From the NCBI RefSeq assembly GCF_025847205.1, contig NZ_JAOYTH010000001.1:310001-374000 (forward strand): a DNA stretch of 64,000 bases, in the 5' to 3' direction. The position numbers and the translations under genes were made by a program. Shown here piece by piece: positions 29,137 through 40,258 of this stretch (position 1 is the first letter of the stretch; every line of letters starts with the position of its first letter). Source of the stretch: Pararhizobium sp. YC-54 (GTDB lineage Bacteria; Pseudomonadota; Alphaproteobacteria; Rhizobiales; Rhizobiaceae). Under the pieces are notes generated by a model that ran no database searches, was not told the origin of the DNA, and saw only the letters and a list, made by a program, of their open reading frames with translations.

Positions 29137-29189
29137 AACCGCTGCGCATTACATTCTAAGCATGGCGCGCAAAAGTGTGCAGCGGTTTT
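29137..29189 (+). terminator. hairpin between sufT and sufA, possible attenuator
   Basis: AACCGCTGC (29137-29145) is the perfect reverse complement of GCAGCGGTT (29179-29187), followed by two more T. The loop is long (33 bases), so this may be a weak terminator or processing site that separates sufA expression from the rest of the operon. Confidence 0.4.
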
Positions 29190-29266
29190 GCGATAATGAC
29201 ATGCGTAAAATTAAAGACCTAAAAAGCATCAGGCCTTGAACCTGGTTGCCACAAGGAGAACGGCCC

Positions 29267-29659
29267 ATGGGCTTTGCAGTCATGAGTTTGAGCGATGCGG
29301 CAGCAGGCCGCGTCAAGGCGATCGTCGAAAATGCCGGCGGCGAGGCCCAGGGCATTCGCGTCGGGATCAAGAAGGGCGGTTGCGCCGGCATGGAGTATGC
29401 CATCGATCTGGTGACGGCGCCGAACCTAAAGGACGATCTGGTCGAACATCAGGGCGCCAGGGTCTGGGTCGCGCCCGAAGCCGTGCTCTATCTGCTCGGG
29501 ACCCGGATGGACTTTGAAGTCACGACGCTGCGCTCGGGCTTCACCTTCAACAATCCCAACCAGACATCGGCCTGCGGCTGCGGCGAATCCGTCGAACTGA
29601 AGCCTGCCGACCTTGCTGCGCTGGCAGCAAAGGGCGATGCGGTCGTGCGCGCCAGCTAA
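29267..29659 (+). CDS. sufA: A-type Fe-S carrier protein SufA
   Basis: A-type carriers receive clusters from SufBCD and pass them to target proteins. The 130-residue product contains the three conserved ligands: Cys39 in IKKGGCAGMEY, and Cys103 and Cys105 in SACGCGES. The ATG at 29267 with AAGGAG 9 bases upstream is preferred over an upstream non-ATG start at 29246. It is the last gene of the suf cluster, 147 bases after sufT and ahead of a strong terminator. Confidence 0.95.
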   Translation: MGFAVMSLSDAAAGRVKAIVENAGGEAQGIRVGIKKGGCAGMEYAIDLVTAPNLKDDLVEHQGARVWVAPEAVLYLLGTRMDFEVTTLRSGFTFNNPNQTSACGCGESVELKPADLAALAAKGDAVVRAS

Positions 29660-29697
29660 ACTTTCTTCGCAACGGCGCGGCTATATCATAGATTCGG

Positions 29698-29729
29698 AAG
29701 GAGGCTGGTTTTCGCCAGTCTCCTTTTTC
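29698..29729 (+). terminator. rho-independent terminator after sufA
   Basis: AAGGAGGCTGG (29698-29708) pairs with CCAGTCTCCTT (29715-29725) with one G-T pair, followed by a T-rich tail (TTTTTC). It closes the suf operon. Confidence 0.87.
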
Positions 29730-29816
29730 TGTTTCTATGCCACTTGAGAGTGGGGGGCGTGGCCGAATAGACGATGCCTGCCGGACGACGCGCAGTTGTC
29801 TTTGCTACCCCGGAGC

Positions 29817-29843
29817 AAAAAAGGGGCGCATCGAGCGCCCCTT
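29817..29843 (-). terminator. rho-independent terminator after gcvP
   Basis: Read on the minus strand, AAGGGGCGC pairs with GCGCCCCTT (29821-29843) around a 5-base loop, followed by a T run from the A tract at 29817-29822. It is 13 bases beyond the gcvP stop. Confidence 0.88.
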
Positions 29844-29855
29844 GCAGTTTTTCGG

Positions 29856-32719
<2,864 letters not shown>

Positions 32720-32720
<1 letters not shown>

Positions 32721-33082
32721 CAGGCGATAAGCTCCTTGTAAGCGGCTTCGTCGAGCAGCGCGTTGGCGGCGGACGGATCGGACAATTTCAGCTTGAAGAA
32801 CCAGCCGGCTCCCTGCGGATCGCTGTTGACCAGCGACGGGTCATCGACGATGGCCTGATTGGATTCGACGATCTCGCCATCAAGCGGACAATAGACGTCG
32901 GAGGCTGCCTTGACGGATTCGACGGTGGCCGCAGTCGCACCCTTGTCGAGGGCTGTACCGGATTCGGGGAGTTCCACGAAGACGAGATCGCCGAGCTGTT
33001 CGGCGGCATGCGCGGTGATGCCGACAGTTGCAACATCGCCTTCGATTTTCAGCCACTCGTGTTCATCGGTAAATTTCAGCAT
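32720..33082 (-). CDS. gcvH: glycine cleavage system H protein
   Basis: A 120-residue lipoyl carrier that shuttles the aminomethyl intermediate between P, T and L proteins. It has [33 protein letters not shown], and the lipoylation site Lys58 in [11 protein letters not shown], then the conserved ending [18 protein letters not shown]. It lies between gcvT (15 bases) and gcvP (one-base overlap). Confidence 0.97.
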
Positions 33083-33097
33083 GGGTTCAGCTCCTGA

Positions 33098-34237
33098 TCA
33101 GCGTTTGTAGGTCGGGGTGACGAAGGGAAGGGCGGAAACGGTGATCGGCAGATATTTGCCGCGCACCTCAGCGAAAACCGGGGTGCCATTGGCGGTGTGG
33201 GCCGTATCGACATAGCCCATGGCGACGGGATGATCCGCACTGGGGCCAAAACCGCCGGAGGTGACGGTGCCCACCGGCACCTTGCCTTCGGCATCGGCAA
33301 ATAGCGGCGCTCCACCGCGCACCGGCGCCTTGCCTTCCGGCTTCAGACCGACGCGGCGGCGGCTTGCACCATCTGTGAACTGGCGAAGAACGACTTCGGC
33401 GCCAGGGAACCCGCCTTGCCGAGCGCCACCCGTCCGGCGGGCCTTCTGCATCGCCCATTCGAGGGCCGCGTCCACCGGCGTCGTCGTGGTGTCGATGTCG
33501 TTTCCGTAGAGACACAGCCCGGCTTCGAGACGCAGCGAATCGCGCGCGCCAAGGCCGATCGGCATGACGTCGGGATGCTCGAGGATGCGGCGTGTTACGT
33601 CCTCTGCCGAGGCGGCCGGAATGGAAATTTCAAAGCCGTCCTCGCCGGTATAACCGGAGCGCGAGATGATGCAGGGAACATCGTGAAGGGCTGCTTCCGC
33701 CACATCCATGAAGCGCATGGTGGCGATATCGGCCCAGAGTTCAGCCAGCACCGCTTCCGCGCGGGGACCTTGCAGCGCGATCAGCGCGCGATCGTCCAGC
33801 AGGGTCAGATCGCAGGTTTTGCCGAGATGCTTTTGCAGATGGGCGAAGTCGGCTTCCTTGCAGGAGGCATTGACGACAAGGAACAGGTGGTCGCCGCGAT
33901 TGGCAATCATCAGGTCGTCGAGGATACAGCCGTCGTCATTGGTAAAAAGTCCGTAGCGCTGGCGCCCCTCGGCAAGACCGAGCACATCGACGGGTACGAG
34001 CTGTTCGAGCGCCAGCGCCGCATCCTCGATCCGGCCCGATTTCGCACGCAGGATCACCTGTCCCATATGCGAGACATCGAAAAGGCCGGCAGCGGAGCGC
34101 GTGTGGAGATGCTCCTTCATCACACCGGCCGGATATTGCACCGGCATGTCATAACCGGCAAACGGCACCATTCGGGCGCCGAGCGACAGGTGCAGCGCAT
34201 GCAGCGGTGTCTGTTTCAAAGGGGAATGTTCGTTCAA
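33098..34237 (-). CDS. gcvT: aminomethyltransferase GcvT
   Basis: GcvT releases ammonia from the lipoyl-bound intermediate and passes the one-carbon unit to tetrahydrofolate. The 379-residue product has MVPFAGYDMPVQYPAGVMKE, AAGLFDVSHMGQV, SRSGYTGEDGFEISI, and the C-terminal VGTVTSGGFGPSADHPVAMG. It begins with TTG at 34237, supported by GGAGG 6 bases upstream; no ATG fits as well. The glycine riboswitch lies 72 bases above this start. Confidence 0.95.
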   Translation of the reverse strand: MNEHSPLKQTPLHALHLSLGARMVPFAGYDMPVQYPAGVMKEHLHTRSAAGLFDVSHMGQVILRAKSGRIEDAALALEQLVPVDVLGLAEGRQRYGLFTNDDGCILDDLMIANRGDHLFLVVNASCKEADFAHLQKHLGKTCDLTLLDDRALIALQGPRAEAVLAELWADIATMRFMDVAEAALHDVPCIISRSGYTGEDGFEISIPAASAEDVTRRILEHPDVMPIGLGARDSLRLEAGLCLYGNDIDTTTTPVDAALEWAMQKARRTGGARQGGFPGAEVVLRQFTDGASRRRVGLKPEGKAPVRGGAPLFADAEGKVPVGTVTSGGFGPSADHPVAMGYVDTAHTANGTPVFAEVRGKYLPITVSALPFVTPTYKR

Positions 34238-34308
34238 GTCCGGCCTCCAGGTCTGGCGCGACGCGCCCGCTCATCTCCACGGCGCATGTCGTGCGACGTT
34301 TCCTCGAG

Positions 34309-34459
34309 CCCCCTCTGTCCCTTTGCCTGAGATTGTTATCCCTTCGGCGAGCGAAAACGCTACTCTCCAGAGTCCTACCGGCACCTTGTTGGTCCTTTGG
34401 CCTGAGAGTTTCCGGGGCGGTTGCTCCTTCGGCACCGGTGTTACCCGGGTTCTCCCAAC
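34309..34459 (-). ncRNA. tandem glycine riboswitch
   Basis: On the minus strand ahead of gcvT there are two aptamers in series. The first shows GGGAGAAC, CACCGGTGCCGAAGGAGCAA, and CCGGAAACTCTCAGGCCAAA; the second shows GGACTCTGGAGAG, CGCCGAAGGGATAA and ATCTCAGGCAAAGGGACAGA. The CCGAAGG and CTCAGGC-AAAGGAC elements in both copies are diagnostic. Glycine binding is expected to switch on gcvTHP. The expression platform is the short stretch down to the gcvT ribosome site. Confidence 0.93.
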
Positions 34460-34627
34460 AAGATCGGATTTCAGATAACGGCGATGCTGGCGGCTTGGCA
34501 AGCGCAAAGTGTCGCGCCCAAACAGATTTTTGTCGTGGCTGTTCAATCTTGTGGCTCGATGCGGAAAATCAGCCTTTGCTTTTTTCCGCCCCGCGCGATA
34601 ACGCAAGTCGCGAGACGGAGATCATCG

Positions 34628-35023
34628 ATGGCGAAAGCCGGGCGACAGATGCGGGTGACTGTGCGGGTGCTTTCAGCACTTGCCTTGCTGTTCCTGTCAT
34701 TTGCCCACCAGCCGCTTTTCGCCCGCCAGATCATGCCGGCGATGGCAGCGGACTATGTTTTGCCGGACGGAACGACCGGCGATATCTGCTTCGGTCTGGA
34801 TGGTGTCGAAAAGAGCGATCACGGTTCCTCGCATGAGGGGCTGGCACCCGTCTGCGACTATTGCCGGCTTGCGGCCTCCGTGCTTTTGCCGTCACCTGCG
34901 GGCGAGGGCTATCTCCTTATCCGGTCAGCGGCTCTCATCTCGACGCAACCGGATCTCGAGTCGCTTTTCGTCTCGCATCAACGTCTCCTGCCGCAATCGC
35001 GCGCGCCTCCGCTCTCGCTCTGA
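34628..35023 (+). CDS. DUF2946-like small secreted protein
   Basis: A 131-residue protein with a basic N-terminus and one hydrophobic segment (VLSALALLFLSFAHQPLFA), then an acidic region and CDYCRLAASVLLPSP. A C-x-x-C pair followed by a hydrophobic stretch matches the DUF2946 pattern. Such genes often sit beside YcnI or copper-chaperone genes, as here, where the next gene encodes a YcnI-PCuAC fusion. GGAG lies 8 bases before ATG 34628. A role in copper handling at the envelope is inference from context. Confidence 0.7.
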   Translation: MAKAGRQMRVTVRVLSALALLFLSFAHQPLFARQIMPAMAADYVLPDGTTGDICFGLDGVEKSDHGSSHEGLAPVCDYCRLAASVLLPSPAGEGYLLIRSAALISTQPDLESLFVSHQRLLPQSRAPPLSL

Positions 35024-35127
35024 CAGCGCCGCCCCGGCGATTTCCATATTATCCAGAGCATTCAGCCGCCTGACGCGGCATTGACCGTCCTGTCGTGAAT
35101 TCGCAGGGCCGGTCCGGAGACAGATCG

Positions 35128-36111
35128 ATGACACAGACCAGAACCACACTACTTGCACTCGCGCTTTCGCTGGGTGCTGCCGCCTCAGCCCATGCGCATG
35201 CTTCGTTCGAAACCGATGAGGTGGCGTCCGAAAGCAGTTTCAAGGCCGTGCTGCAGATCCCCCATGGCTGCGACGGCAAGGCCACCACCGAAGTCCAGGT
35301 CAAACTGCCGGAAGGCTTCGTTTTCGCCAAGCCGCAGCCCAAGGCCGGCTGGGACATCGAGATCATCAAGGGCGACTACCAGAAGAGCTACGACAATCAT
35401 GGCAAGGCGGTCACGTCCGGCCCGCTGGAAATTCGCTGGAAGAACGGCAACCTGCCGGATGACTATTTCGACACCTTCGTCATCAGCGGCAAAATTTCAG
35501 GCTTCGACAAGCAGACCGAGATCGCCTTTCCGGTCACGCAGCTTTGCAGCACCTCCGGCAAGGTCGTCTGGGACGAGATTGCCGCAGCAGGCCAAAGCGC
35601 CCATGCGCTGGAGCATCCGGCCCCGACGGTGACAGTCACCCCTGCCAAGGCCGGCGGTCACGAGGGGCACGACATGGCGGCGATGTCCGGCATGGGTGCA
35701 ACGGATGGAGCGCCGGTCAAGATCGGTTCGCTGGAAATTTCCGGCGGCGCGGTCAAGGCGATGTTGCCGGGCGCCAAGGTCGGTGGCGGCGGCTTCGTCA
35801 TCAAGAACGACGGCGGCGAAGACGACACGCTGCTCTCGGTCGAAAGCCCGGTGGCGGGCCGTGTCGAGATGCACGAGATGAACATGCAGAACGAGGTAAT
35901 GAAGATGCGCAAGCTTGAGAGCGGCATAACCATTCCGGCTGGCGAAACCGTCACGCTTCAAAGCGGCGGCCTGCACCTGATGTTCATGGATGTGGAAAAG
36001 CCGTTTGCCGAAGGTGACACTATCCCGGTGACACTGACCTTCGAAAAGGCAGGCAAGGTCGACTACGTGCTTACCGTCGGCGATGCGGCCGGGGCGCATA
36101 AACACAACTGA
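35128..36111 (+). CDS. YcnI (DUF1775) - PCuAC fusion copper chaperone
   Basis: A 327-residue periplasmic protein with a signal peptide ending AHA before His24, so the mature chain would start HASFETDEV as in YcnI-type copper proteins, where the N-terminal His binds Cu. Residues about 24-175 are the DUF1775 domain. After a His/Met-rich linker (GGHEGHDMAAMSGMG) comes a PCuAC domain with the copper motif: MHEMNMQNEVMKM and GLHLMFMD fit H(M)X10MX21HXM. PCuAC proteins deliver copper to cytochrome oxidase; fusion to YcnI suggests one chain handles capture and delivery. Confidence 0.87.
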   Translation: MTQTRTTLLALALSLGAAASAHAHASFETDEVASESSFKAVLQIPHGCDGKATTEVQVKLPEGFVFAKPQPKAGWDIEIIKGDYQKSYDNHGKAVTSGPLEIRWKNGNLPDDYFDTFVISGKISGFDKQTEIAFPVTQLCSTSGKVVWDEIAAAGQSAHALEHPAPTVTVTPAKAGGHEGHDMAAMSGMGATDGAPVKIGSLEISGGAVKAMLPGAKVGGGGFVIKNDGGEDDTLLSVESPVAGRVEMHEMNMQNEVMKMRKLESGITIPAGETVTLQSGGLHLMFMDVEKPFAEGDTIPVTLTFEKAGKVDYVLTVGDAAGAHKHN

Positions 36112-36138
36112 GTTCTGTGGATTTTTCACGAAAAGGAC

Positions 36139-36162
36139 GGCGGCGCGGGAGACTGCGCCGCC
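36139..36162 (+). terminator. probable terminator after the YcnI-PCuAC gene
   Basis: GGCGGCGC (36139-36146) pairs perfectly with GCGCCGCC (36155-36162) around an 8-base loop. The following ATTGTATT is only moderately T-rich, so strength is uncertain. Confidence 0.5.
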
Positions 36163-36229
36163 ATTGTATTCGCGACCAACATGGAACGCTTGCAACGTTA
36201 GGGGCCGAGGTCAGTCGCCGGTCTTGTCG

Positions 36230-36538
36230 TCATTCCGTGGCTTCGTCACCATCGTCTGATTCCGGTTCGTCCGGACCGAATTCCATGTAGCGGCGTACCG
36301 CTTCGCCGCGCGTACCCTGCGGCAGGCGGCCATTGGACGTCATCAGCATCAGTGACAGCGCAGTCGGGCTGCGAAGGGCGGCAACGGCATGGGCGCTGGC
36401 CGCCTCATCCTTCGGCCGCACCGACAGCAAGGTGATCGCCTCATCGCTCGGGCCATCGCCGCTTATGCGTGCGGACGGCTTGACGGCTTGCGCCGCGTAA
36501 GCCGCCGTGTTGGCTGACATGGTGACGACCAGGGTCAT
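36230..36538 (-). CDS. small hypothetical secreted protein
   Basis: A 102-residue open frame that I do not recognise. It starts with a short hydrophobic stretch (TLVVTMSANTAAYAAQA) that could be a signal peptide, has a central region with VAALRSPTALSLMLMTSNG, and ends in a very acidic tail (FGPDEPESDDGDEATE). The ribosome site is weak (GAGGG about 11 bases upstream of the ATG). It is convergent with the copper fusion gene. It may be real but could be a chance frame. Confidence 0.45.
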   Translation of the reverse strand: MTLVVTMSANTAAYAAQAVKPSARISGDGPSDEAITLLSVRPKDEAASAHAVAALRSPTALSLMLMTSNGRLPQGTRGEAVRRYMEFGPDEPESDDGDEATE

Positions 36539-36905
36539 TGACGATCTGCCCTCGGCGGGCGCTCCTTCGGATGTGGCAATCGATCCGTTTTAACCCGGCT
36601 GCGGTTTCACCGTGGTGAAATCGCGCGCTCGTATTTAAGGCAAATCCTATTGATTTTCCGAACGAAAAGGGGAGGGGCCGGACCGTCGGGGAAGGTCCCT
36701 CCAACAGGGTCAGACATACCGCCGTTTCGAATGCCTGGATGCTAGGGCCGCCGCCCATTTGAATTCCATTCCGGGAAAAACCGAAAAGAGAAAGGTTTTA
36801 TAGGAGAACAATTTTAACGAAGCGGTCCCGCTGTAGCTGCAACTCCGGCACTTGTGGCCGTTCTTAAATATGGCACACTGCCTTCAACCAAAGAGGAAGG
36901 TGCAC
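36539..36905. other. 367-base gap with a palindrome
   Basis: No gene seen. TTTCACC-GT-GGTGAAA (36605-36620) is a perfect 7-base inverted repeat, upstream of the small minus-strand gene. The right part is AT-richer (TTTTATAGGAGAACAATTTTAACG) and probably holds the promoter of the NTF2-like gene. Confidence 0.4.
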
Positions 36906-37319
36906 ATGACGGACAGGGAAACACTGGAAGGCGTTGTCCATACATTCTATGCGGCGCGCGCAGTCAGCGACATCGCTGCAATGATGGCACTTACCGGCCC
37001 GGACTTCAGCTTCCGCATCGTCGGCAGCGGTAAACTGGCCCCGATGACACAGCGGGTCAGCGAACCGGCCGCAATCGATACGGTGGTCCAGACATTGGTC
37101 GCGCAATGGGACATGTCCAAGCTCAAAACCACTCGTCTCTATGTCGATGGAGACACGGTTTTTGCCCATCGTGCCGGACTGATCCGCTACACCCCGAACG
37201 GCAAAGAGGTCGAAACCGAATATATCGACCGCTTCACCTTCAAGGACGGCAAGGTCGTCGACATGACCGAGTTCGTCGATACGCTGATGATTGCCGATAC
37301 AGTCGGATTGCTTGAATAG
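36906..37319 (+). CDS. NTF2/SnoaL-like protein
   Basis: A 137-residue protein of the NTF2-like fold: a helical start (RETLEGVVHTFYAARAVSDI), MALTGPDFSFRIVGSG, then the strand pattern TTRLYVDGDTVFAHRAGLIR and TEYIDRFTFKDGKVVDMTEF typical of SnoaL-like proteins. The family includes isomerases, hydrolases and binding proteins, so function is open. An AGGAAGG site precedes ATG 36906. It stands alone, convergent with the carboxymuconolactone decarboxylase-family gene. Confidence 0.78.
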   Translation: MTDRETLEGVVHTFYAARAVSDIAAMMALTGPDFSFRIVGSGKLAPMTQRVSEPAAIDTVVQTLVAQWDMSKLKTTRLYVDGDTVFAHRAGLIRYTPNGKEVETEYIDRFTFKDGKVVDMTEFVDTLMIADTVGLLE

Positions 37320-37366
37320 GCAAGAAAATCCTGAATGACCGCTGGTTTTCGGCCGGGTAAGCGGAC

Positions 37367-37957
37367 TCAGGCCGCCCCGTCAATCGGGCGGCCGATAACC
37401 AGCGCTGTCTTAAGGTCCGGGTCCAGCTTTTCATAAACGCCGTCGGCCTGCACGCCGAGCGCATCGAGCGTCTTGGAAAAAAAGCAGCGCACGGTGGCAG
37501 CGGTGACGATATCGAAAATCTCGATGTCGGAAAGGCCATGCCGCCTCAGCTCATCGACATCAGCGCCCTTAATCGACGAGGCATCGCGCACGACCTTGGC
37601 TGCAAAGCGCATGATGGCGCGTTCGGCCGCGTCGATTGCAGCCGCGTCGGGATCATCAACCACCTGCCGGAGTGCTTCCGCGGTGAAAATATCGCGCAAA
37701 AGAACCGAGCCGTGGGCGAGCAAGCAATAGGAACTCTTCATCTCCCTGGCTGCCGCCATCGTCACCAGTTCGTAGCGGCGCAGGTCCATGTTGGCCTTGA
37801 TGCTGGAAAGCAGCGTGCTCCAGTTTTCCAACACTTCCGGCCGATGGCCGAACGCTTTCACCATGTTCGGCAGATAGCCATAGCTCGCCTCCGCTTCAGC
37901 GTACAATTTCGCAGTCTGCTTGCTTGCGGATGCATCGGGCGTTTCGATGAACGGCAT
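37367..37957 (-). CDS. carboxymuconolactone decarboxylase/AhpD-family protein
   Basis: A 196-residue CMD-fold protein of the peroxidase-related group: YGYLPNMVKAFGHRPEVL, RRYELVTMAAAREMKSSYCLLAHGS, and FDIVTAATVRCFFSKTLDAL. AhpD-type enzymes use ExxxCxxCxxxH; here the first Cys is Ser75 while Cys78 and His82 remain, so a disulfide cycle through the pair is not possible. A second Cys (VRCFF) exists elsewhere. The gene is isolated between the NTF2-like gene and the sulfatase. Confidence 0.85.
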   Translation of the reverse strand: MPFIETPDASASKQTAKLYAEAEASYGYLPNMVKAFGHRPEVLENWSTLLSSIKANMDLRRYELVTMAAAREMKSSYCLLAHGSVLLRDIFTAEALRQVVDDPDAAAIDAAERAIMRFAAKVVRDASSIKGADVDELRRHGLSDIEIFDIVTAATVRCFFSKTLDALGVQADGVYEKLDPDLKTALVIGRPIDGAA

Positions 37958-38105
37958 TGTAAGGCTCCTCTGCGGAAGAACGGCACAATAGTCGCGCCGG
38001 CAATCCGCAGCAAGCCGTTACCGTTCAGTGCTTCAGGAACTTCTCCGGAGAATAGGAGAAGTGTCCCCGGCGGCCGCCGTTTGGCGGCGCGCCGGAGATA
38101 ATCCG

Positions 38106-39695
38106 CTACTTGCTGCCAGGGCTCTGCTGCAGAGAGGTCATGATCGCTTCGATCATCTGGTCGATGCTGAAGCTGGCCGGACGCTGGCTTGGGGGGTATT
38201 CCTTGAACGTCTGCAGGAAGGGAGCGACACGCCAGACCCCGTACTGCAACAAGTAGGCGTTCTTAGCCGTCCAATCGTAATATTGGTCCGAGACGATATC
38301 CGCACGCTCGAACGGGTCCATTCTCAGATTGAAGACCTTTGGCGCGCGCAGGCAGACAAAGGGATTGGCCCAGACCTTAAAGCCGCCCGGTTCCCGTTGT
38401 TCGCAGAACACCAGCTTCCAATTGTCGTAGCGGTAGGCGACGAGTTCGCCGTCGTCGTTAAAGTAGTAGAAGTCCTGCCGTGCCGACTTGGGTTGCTCTC
38501 CTGTCAGGTAGGGAAGCTGATTGTAGCCGTCGAGGTGCACCTTGAACTGGCTGCCCGAAATGTCCGTGCCTTTCGACAACTGATCCTTGATGTCGGTATT
38601 GCCCGCGGCAGCGACAAGCGTCGGGAACCAGTCGAGGCCCGATACCATCTCGTTTGAGACCTCGCCGGCCTTGACGTGGCCGGGCCAACGGATCATGGCG
38701 GGAACACGGAACGCGCCTTCCCAGTTTGTGTCTTTCTCGCTGCGGAAGGGCGTGGTTGCCGCATCCGGCCAGGAAAACTGGTTCGGGCCGTTGTCGGTCG
38801 TGTAAACAACGATCGTGTTGTCGGCTATACCAAGGTCATCGAGTGCCTTCAGCAGTTTGCCGACGTCGCCGTCGTGCTCGATCATGCCATCGGCATAGTC
38901 GTTGCCCGGCATACCGCTCTGGCCTTTCATGGACTCGCGAACATGCGTGAACAGATGCATGCGGGTCGTATTCATCCAGGTAAAGAAGGGTTTGCCTTCC
39001 TTGACCTTTCTTCCCATGAAGTCGATTGCGGCAGCCGTCGTCTCGTCGTCGACCGTCTCCATGCGCTTGCGATTCAAAGGACCGGTATCTTCGATCTTGC
39101 CGTCCGCCGAGGCCTTGAGAACACCTCGCGGTGAATTCGATTTTACGAACGCCTCATCGTCCTTTGGGTAATATGGCTGTTCGGGTTCCTCCTCGGCATT
39201 GAGGTGATAGAGATTGCCGAAGAATTCGTCGAAGCCATGATTGGTCGGCAGGTATTCATCACGATCGCCGAGATGGTTCTTGCCGAACTGGCCGGTCGCA
39301 TAGCCAAGCGGCTTCAGCGCCTGAGCGATAGTGATATCGCGCGGCTGAAGGCCAACGGGTGCGCCGGGAATGCCGACTTTGCAGAGGCCGGTGCGCAGGC
39401 ACACCTGACCCGTGATGAAGGTCGAGCGCCCCGCCGTGCAGCTGTTCTCGGCATAATAGTCCGTGAATATCATGCCTTCCTTGGCGATGCGGTCGATGTT
39501 CGGTGTCTTGTAGCCGACCACACCCATCGAATAGGCCGAGATGTTGGTCTGGCCGATATCGTCGCCGAAGATGACGAGAATATTCGGCTTGGCGGCGTCC
39601 TGCGCCAATGCCGGGGGTGTTGCGAACGGCACTGCCAGCGTCAAGGCGATGGCACCGCTGGCCGCCAGAAGGCGGCGGGAAAAAGCCTGGCTCAT
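38106..39695 (-). CDS. periplasmic arylsulfatase
   Basis: A 529-residue type I sulfatase that hydrolyses sulfate esters. A signal peptide (ending PPALA about 31) exports it. The metal-binding start is NILVIFGDDIGQTN, the modification site is SCTAGRSTFITG with Cys86 (CTAGR), which needs conversion to formylglycine by a generating enzyme, and the C-terminal metal residues are in VVYTTDNGPNQFSWPD. The long C-terminal region with NLRMDPFERADI is typical of bacterial arylsulfatases. Substrate is unknown; sulfur scavenging is a plausible role. Confidence 0.9.
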   Translation of the reverse strand: MSQAFSRRLLAASGAIALTLAVPFATPPALAQDAAKPNILVIFGDDIGQTNISAYSMGVVGYKTPNIDRIAKEGMIFTDYYAENSCTAGRSTFITGQVCLRTGLCKVGIPGAPVGLQPRDITIAQALKPLGYATGQFGKNHLGDRDEYLPTNHGFDEFFGNLYHLNAEEEPEQPYYPKDDEAFVKSNSPRGVLKASADGKIEDTGPLNRKRMETVDDETTAAAIDFMGRKVKEGKPFFTWMNTTRMHLFTHVRESMKGQSGMPGNDYADGMIEHDGDVGKLLKALDDLGIADNTIVVYTTDNGPNQFSWPDAATTPFRSEKDTNWEGAFRVPAMIRWPGHVKAGEVSNEMVSGLDWFPTLVAAAGNTDIKDQLSKGTDISGSQFKVHLDGYNQLPYLTGEQPKSARQDFYYFNDDGELVAYRYDNWKLVFCEQREPGGFKVWANPFVCLRAPKVFNLRMDPFERADIVSDQYYDWTAKNAYLLQYGVWRVAPFLQTFKEYPPSQRPASFSIDQMIEAIMTSLQQSPGSK

Positions 39696-40258
39696 GACGG
39701 GTTCCTCTCCCCGGCAGGTGAAAAAATGGTCGGCATTTCGCTCTCCTATCTAATGGCAGACTGTGCTTCGCCTTGAACGGTTGTCGCCTTTTTCGGCACG
39801 TTATAAGACGCTACGGCACGTTACAGCACGTTACAGTCGCACGGATACGTTACGAGCGCGGCTCATCAAGTTCAATGACAAGTTTTGGTTAGCGCATGCG
39901 TTCAACCGGCAGCAGCGCAACGTCCGCCACGCCTTGGCCGTCGGCAAGATGCAAGAAATAGCCTTGCGGCTCTTGTGTGAGGCAAGCTCGTTTCGCTTCC
40001 GTCTTTCCGCCGGCAACGCCTCGAGCCACGGACAGCTGGGTCTTTCACGCAAGGACACATCACGATGTGGTGACCGGGCGGGAAACTTGATGTCACAACC
40101 GCAAGTCACTGTTGGAAACGGCGGCGATTGCCTGCATAAGAGCTTTGATCCGATTCCTGCTGGGTGGAACGTGTAGCGCCATGCTCGACTGGCGAGCATG
40201 CCACAAGCTTCGTCCAGACGAGCCGGACATAGTGCCGAATAGCGAATTGATGAGGCTC
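39696..40258. other. 563-base gap between sulfatase and L,D-transpeptidase genes
   Basis: I see no convincing gene. The left part holds a set of phased direct repeats described separately. A 137-codon open frame on the plus strand (39763-40176) lacks a ribosome site and recognisable sequence and was not accepted. Confidence 0.4.
39796..39852. repeat. phased GCACGTTA direct repeats upstream of the sulfatase gene
   Basis: GCACGTTA occurs at 39796-39803, 39816-39823 and 39826-39833, with a degenerate ATACGTTA at 39845-39852. Spacings are 20, 10 and 19 bases, close to whole helical turns. The cluster begins about 100 bases upstream of the sulfatase start, so it may be an activator site; the factor is unknown. 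Confidence 0.5.

Noticed and set aside
39763..40176. 137-codon plus-strand frame
   Set aside because: No ribosome site, no recognisable motif, and it runs over the phased direct repeats.
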